This document shows, piece after piece, positions 12,903-14,447 of a DNA stretch of 14,447 nt. The first letter of the stretch is position 1. Every line of letters begins with the position of its first letter. Below the pieces are notes generated by a model. That model worked only from the letters and a program-made list of their open reading frames with translations, did no database searches and was not told the DNA's origin. Source of the stretch: Methylococcaceae bacterium (lineage in GTDB: Bacteria; Pseudomonadota; Gammaproteobacteria; Methylococcales; Methylococcaceae); assembly GCA_012026715.1 (NCBI GenBank), contig VEPB01000476.1:1-14447 (forward strand). The letters run 5' to 3'. The translations under genes and the position numbers were made by a program.

Positions 12903-13940
12903 ATGACCACCAAAACGTCGCGCCTGTCGATCCTGTTATTCTGGGGACTGTTGTCGCTGGGGGTCCAGGCCCAGCCCTTCAGCACGATCTACGTGTTTGG
13001 CGACAGCCTGTCCGACCGGGGCAATCTGGCCGCTCTGTCGGTCGCTCCCGGACAGGCGTTTCTCGACATCCTGAACCAATACCCGTTCGACCTCGGCTTT
13101 TCCAATCCCAAGAGTCGAACCGAACCGGGTCAGCGAGCCGTGGAGGTGCTGGCGGACGCGCTCGACCTGCCGCTGTTGCCGTCGTTGCATACGATCCTGT
13201 TGCCTCAAGGCCTGCCGCCGCAGGGCAACAACTTCGCGGTGGCCGGCGCGGTCGCTTCCGGACTCAAGGCCGATGGCAGCAGCGATCAGCCGGTGTTCCT
13301 GCTGGATAGCCAGCTCGCCGCCTTCGATCTCGCGGTGACTACCGCAACGTCGCCGCCCGATCTGGCCAATGCCCTCTACGTGGTGTTCATCGGCGGGAAC
13401 GACGTCCGGGTCGCCCGCGACGCGGTTTCGCGCAAAATGAGCAAACGGGTCATCCGCACCGCGGTGCAAAACATCGATGCGGCCGTGCGGCACGTGGCTC
13501 AGTCCGGTGCCCGGGCGATTCTGGTCGTTAACAGCCCCGACATCGGTTCGATCCCCGAAACCCGTGAATTGCCGATTGGCCCGCTGACGCGACTGGCGGC
13601 ACTCAAGGCGACCGCGCTGACGCGGTCTTTTAATGCGGAACTGGCCATGACGCTGCGCAAGACTCAAAAGGAACTGAACCTCAAGCTGGTGCAGTTCGAC
13701 CTTTTCGACTTCTTCCGCAGTGTCTTGACCAATGGCGACGGGCTCGGCTTTGCCGACACCCGGCATGCCTGCATCGACAATCCGCTGTTGCCGGTGGTGG
13801 TCGACGACGCGCCCGAATGTCTGACGGACTTCGACCGCTTCGCCTTCTTCGACGAGGTGCACCCCACCAACCATGTTCACCGGCGGGTGGGACGGGCCCT
13901 GTTCGCGCTGGTGCCGGAGTTGCCGACAGCCGCGCCGTGA
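12903..13940 (+). CDS. Secreted GDSL-family (SGNH) esterase/lipase
   Basis: This 345-residue hydrolase has a signal peptide (about 1-23, cleavage likely after VQA). The SGNH blocks are present in order: FGDSLSD with nucleophile S35, the NNFAVAGA block with the block II Gly (G115), GGND with N166, and the C-terminal DEVH with D317 and H320 completing the triad. It resembles secreted lipases and esterases of the GDSL plant-like/thermolabile-hemolysin group in length and motif spacing. Only the passenger-sized catalytic domain is seen; there is no C-terminal autotransporter barrel, so it is probably periplasmic or secreted. The ATG at 12903 is chosen over an upstream open frame because GGAGG lies eight bases before it and the signal peptide starts there. 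Substrate is unknown. It has its own intergenic region and is probably unrelated to the nitrate operon. Confidence 0.9.
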   Translation: MTTKTSRLSILLFWGLLSLGVQAQPFSTIYVFGDSLSDRGNLAALSVAPGQAFLDILNQYPFDLGFSNPKSRTEPGQRAVEVLADALDLPLLPSLHTILLPQGLPPQGNNFAVAGAVASGLKADGSSDQPVFLLDSQLAAFDLAVTTATSPPDLANALYVVFIGGNDVRVARDAVSRKMSKRVIRTAVQNIDAAVRHVAQSGARAILVVNSPDIGSIPETRELPIGPLTRLAALKATALTRSFNAELAMTLRKTQKELNLKLVQFDLFDFFRSVLTNGDGLGFADTRHACIDNPLLPVVVDDAPECLTDFDRFAFFDEVHPTNHVHRRVGRALFALVPELPTAAP

Positions 13941-14010
13941 ATGCCGGCGACCCAGGGACCCGTCATTACGGCGATAGCCCCAGGCTGGGGGGCAATGGTG
14001 TTGAATTAAG

Positions 14011-14033
14011 CCCCTCTCCCCGTTGGAGAGGGG
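14011..14033. repeat. Inverted repeat, intergenic hairpin
   Basis: CCCCTCTCC (14011-14019) and GGAGAGGGG (14025-14033) form a perfect 9-bp inverted repeat with a 5-nt loop, followed by TTGGGGTGAGGG. This word is common in dispersed intergenic repeats of proteobacteria. It lies 70 bp after the esterase stop and has no T tract. Confidence 0.6.
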
Positions 14034-14144
14034 TTGGGGTGAGGGCCTGGACGCTTCGCGCTTGCGACAAACTTTTTGGAACGTCGGGCGCTTCAGCCCT
14101 CAGCCCGCCCTACCCAGGAACCTGCGGCCCATGGCCGCACCTTT

Positions 14145-14263
14145 TTTCCTACTCCCACCGGGAGAAGGTGGCCCGAAGGGCCGGATGAGGGAGAGAGACC
14201 ACTCGGTTCCAGGGCACAATCCGCGGGCCGTGGGGCCGAGTGGTCTCTCCCAGAGGGAGAGGG
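14145..14263. repeat. Nested intergenic inverted-repeat element
   Basis: GAGAGACCACTCGG (14193-14206) is the exact reverse complement of CCGAGTGGTCTCTC (14236-14249), a 14-bp stem around a 29-nt GC-rich loop. A GGCCC-GAA-GGGCC hairpin precedes it near 14170-14182, and CTCTCCC-AGA-GGGAGAG (14245-14261) overlaps its right arm. The left flank holds CCCACCGGGAGAAGGTGG. The composite looks like a dispersed, non-coding palindromic repeat (REP/MITE-like). No protein-coding content is credible in 13941-14353. Confidence 0.6.
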
Positions 14264-14300
14264 TTCCCTAATTCCACAGTATTGGGGGGCAGGCTCCATC

Positions 14301-14343
14301 TGCCCACCGGTGCGGTGGGCAAACCAAAAGCCGTTTGCCCACC
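14301..14343. repeat. Three-part inverted repeat after the multicopper oxidase gene
   Basis: TGCCCACC (14301-14308) can pair with GGTGGGCA (14314-14321), while GGTGGGCAAA (14314-14323) can instead pair with TTTGCCCACC (14334-14343). The two hairpins share an arm and exclude each other. The element starts 10 bp after the oxidase stop (minus strand) and may act as a transcript end, though no T tract follows on that strand. The GGTGGGCA word is common in dispersed proteobacterial intergenic repeats. Confidence 0.55.
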
Positions 14344-14353
14344 CTACATTCGA

Positions 14354-14447
14354 TCACTCCACCTTCAACTCCCGCATCATGCCCATGTCCTCGTGCTCCA
14401 GATTGTGGCAGTGGACCATGAACAGGCCCTTGTAGTCCTTGAAGGGC
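14354..14447 (-). CDS. Multicopper oxidase, C-terminal end (partial)
   Basis: Only the last 30 codons and the TGA (14354-14356) are inside the window; the gene continues past the right edge on the minus strand. The visible peptide contains HCHNLEHEDMGMM, the signature copper motif of multicopper oxidases: His-Cys-His for the type 3 and type 1 sites, then the type 1 His and an axial Met. The preceding YKGLFMV is the usual strand leading into it. Family members such as CotA- or CueO-like laccases oxidise phenolics or metals in the periplasm or outside the cell; which one this is cannot be told from the fragment. It is convergent with the esterase. Confidence 0.92.
   Translation of the reverse strand, partial: PFKDYKGLFMVHCHNLEHEDMGMMRELKVE

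Noticed and set aside
1..14447. CRISPR array, tRNA/rRNA genes, insertion sequences or prophage genes
   Set aside because: No regularly spaced direct repeats, no RNA gene signatures and no transposase or phage structural motifs were seen.

Overview
The window comes from a GC-rich proteobacterium. The set of assimilatory NirB, NirD and NasA, cytoplasmic NasS/NasT control, a sigma-54/NtrC-type promoter and an alginate-export-type outer-membrane porin suggests a gammaproteobacterium, possibly a methanotroph-like lineage. That placement is inference from gene content, not a measured assignment. No mobile element, tRNA, rRNA or CRISPR array is visible.

Region 1 (2-2692, + strand) is a tight three-gene cluster. 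It holds a membrane-anchored protein with a lysozyme/chitosanase-like domain (5' truncated), a secreted four-cysteine protein of unknown function, and a membrane-embedded processive family 2 glycosyltransferase. Together they look like a small extracellular polysaccharide synthesis and trimming module.

Region 2 (2693-10618, + strand) is a complete assimilatory nitrate-to-ammonium operon: nirB, nirD, nasA, nasS, nasT. Upstream of nirB are two NtrC-like dyads 21 bp apart, a good -24/-12 sigma-54 promoter, a leader that can fold into two hexaloop hairpins, and a strong intrinsic terminator that the second hairpin would block. This is the layout expected for a leader controlled by an ANTAR antiterminator, and nasT at the end of the same operon encodes one. 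NasS, a nitrate/nitrite sensor without a signal peptide, is expected to hold NasT inactive until nitrate or nitrite is present. Nitrogen limitation (NtrC) would set initiation and nitrate (NasST) would set read-through.

Region 3 (10619-12429, + strand) holds a second leader with the same design in front of an outer-membrane beta-barrel of the alginate-export family: two A1/G4 hexaloops, the first with the same AACGGC loop as nirB, and an overlapping terminator. This is the most interesting observation in the window. It implies that NasT also controls a porin, which would then be a nitrate/nitrite entry channel rather than an alginate exporter.

Region 4 (12430-14447) has a GDSL-family secreted esterase/lipase, then a gene-poor stretch of nested inverted repeats of the dispersed intergenic type, and the last 30 codons of a multicopper oxidase on the minus strand.
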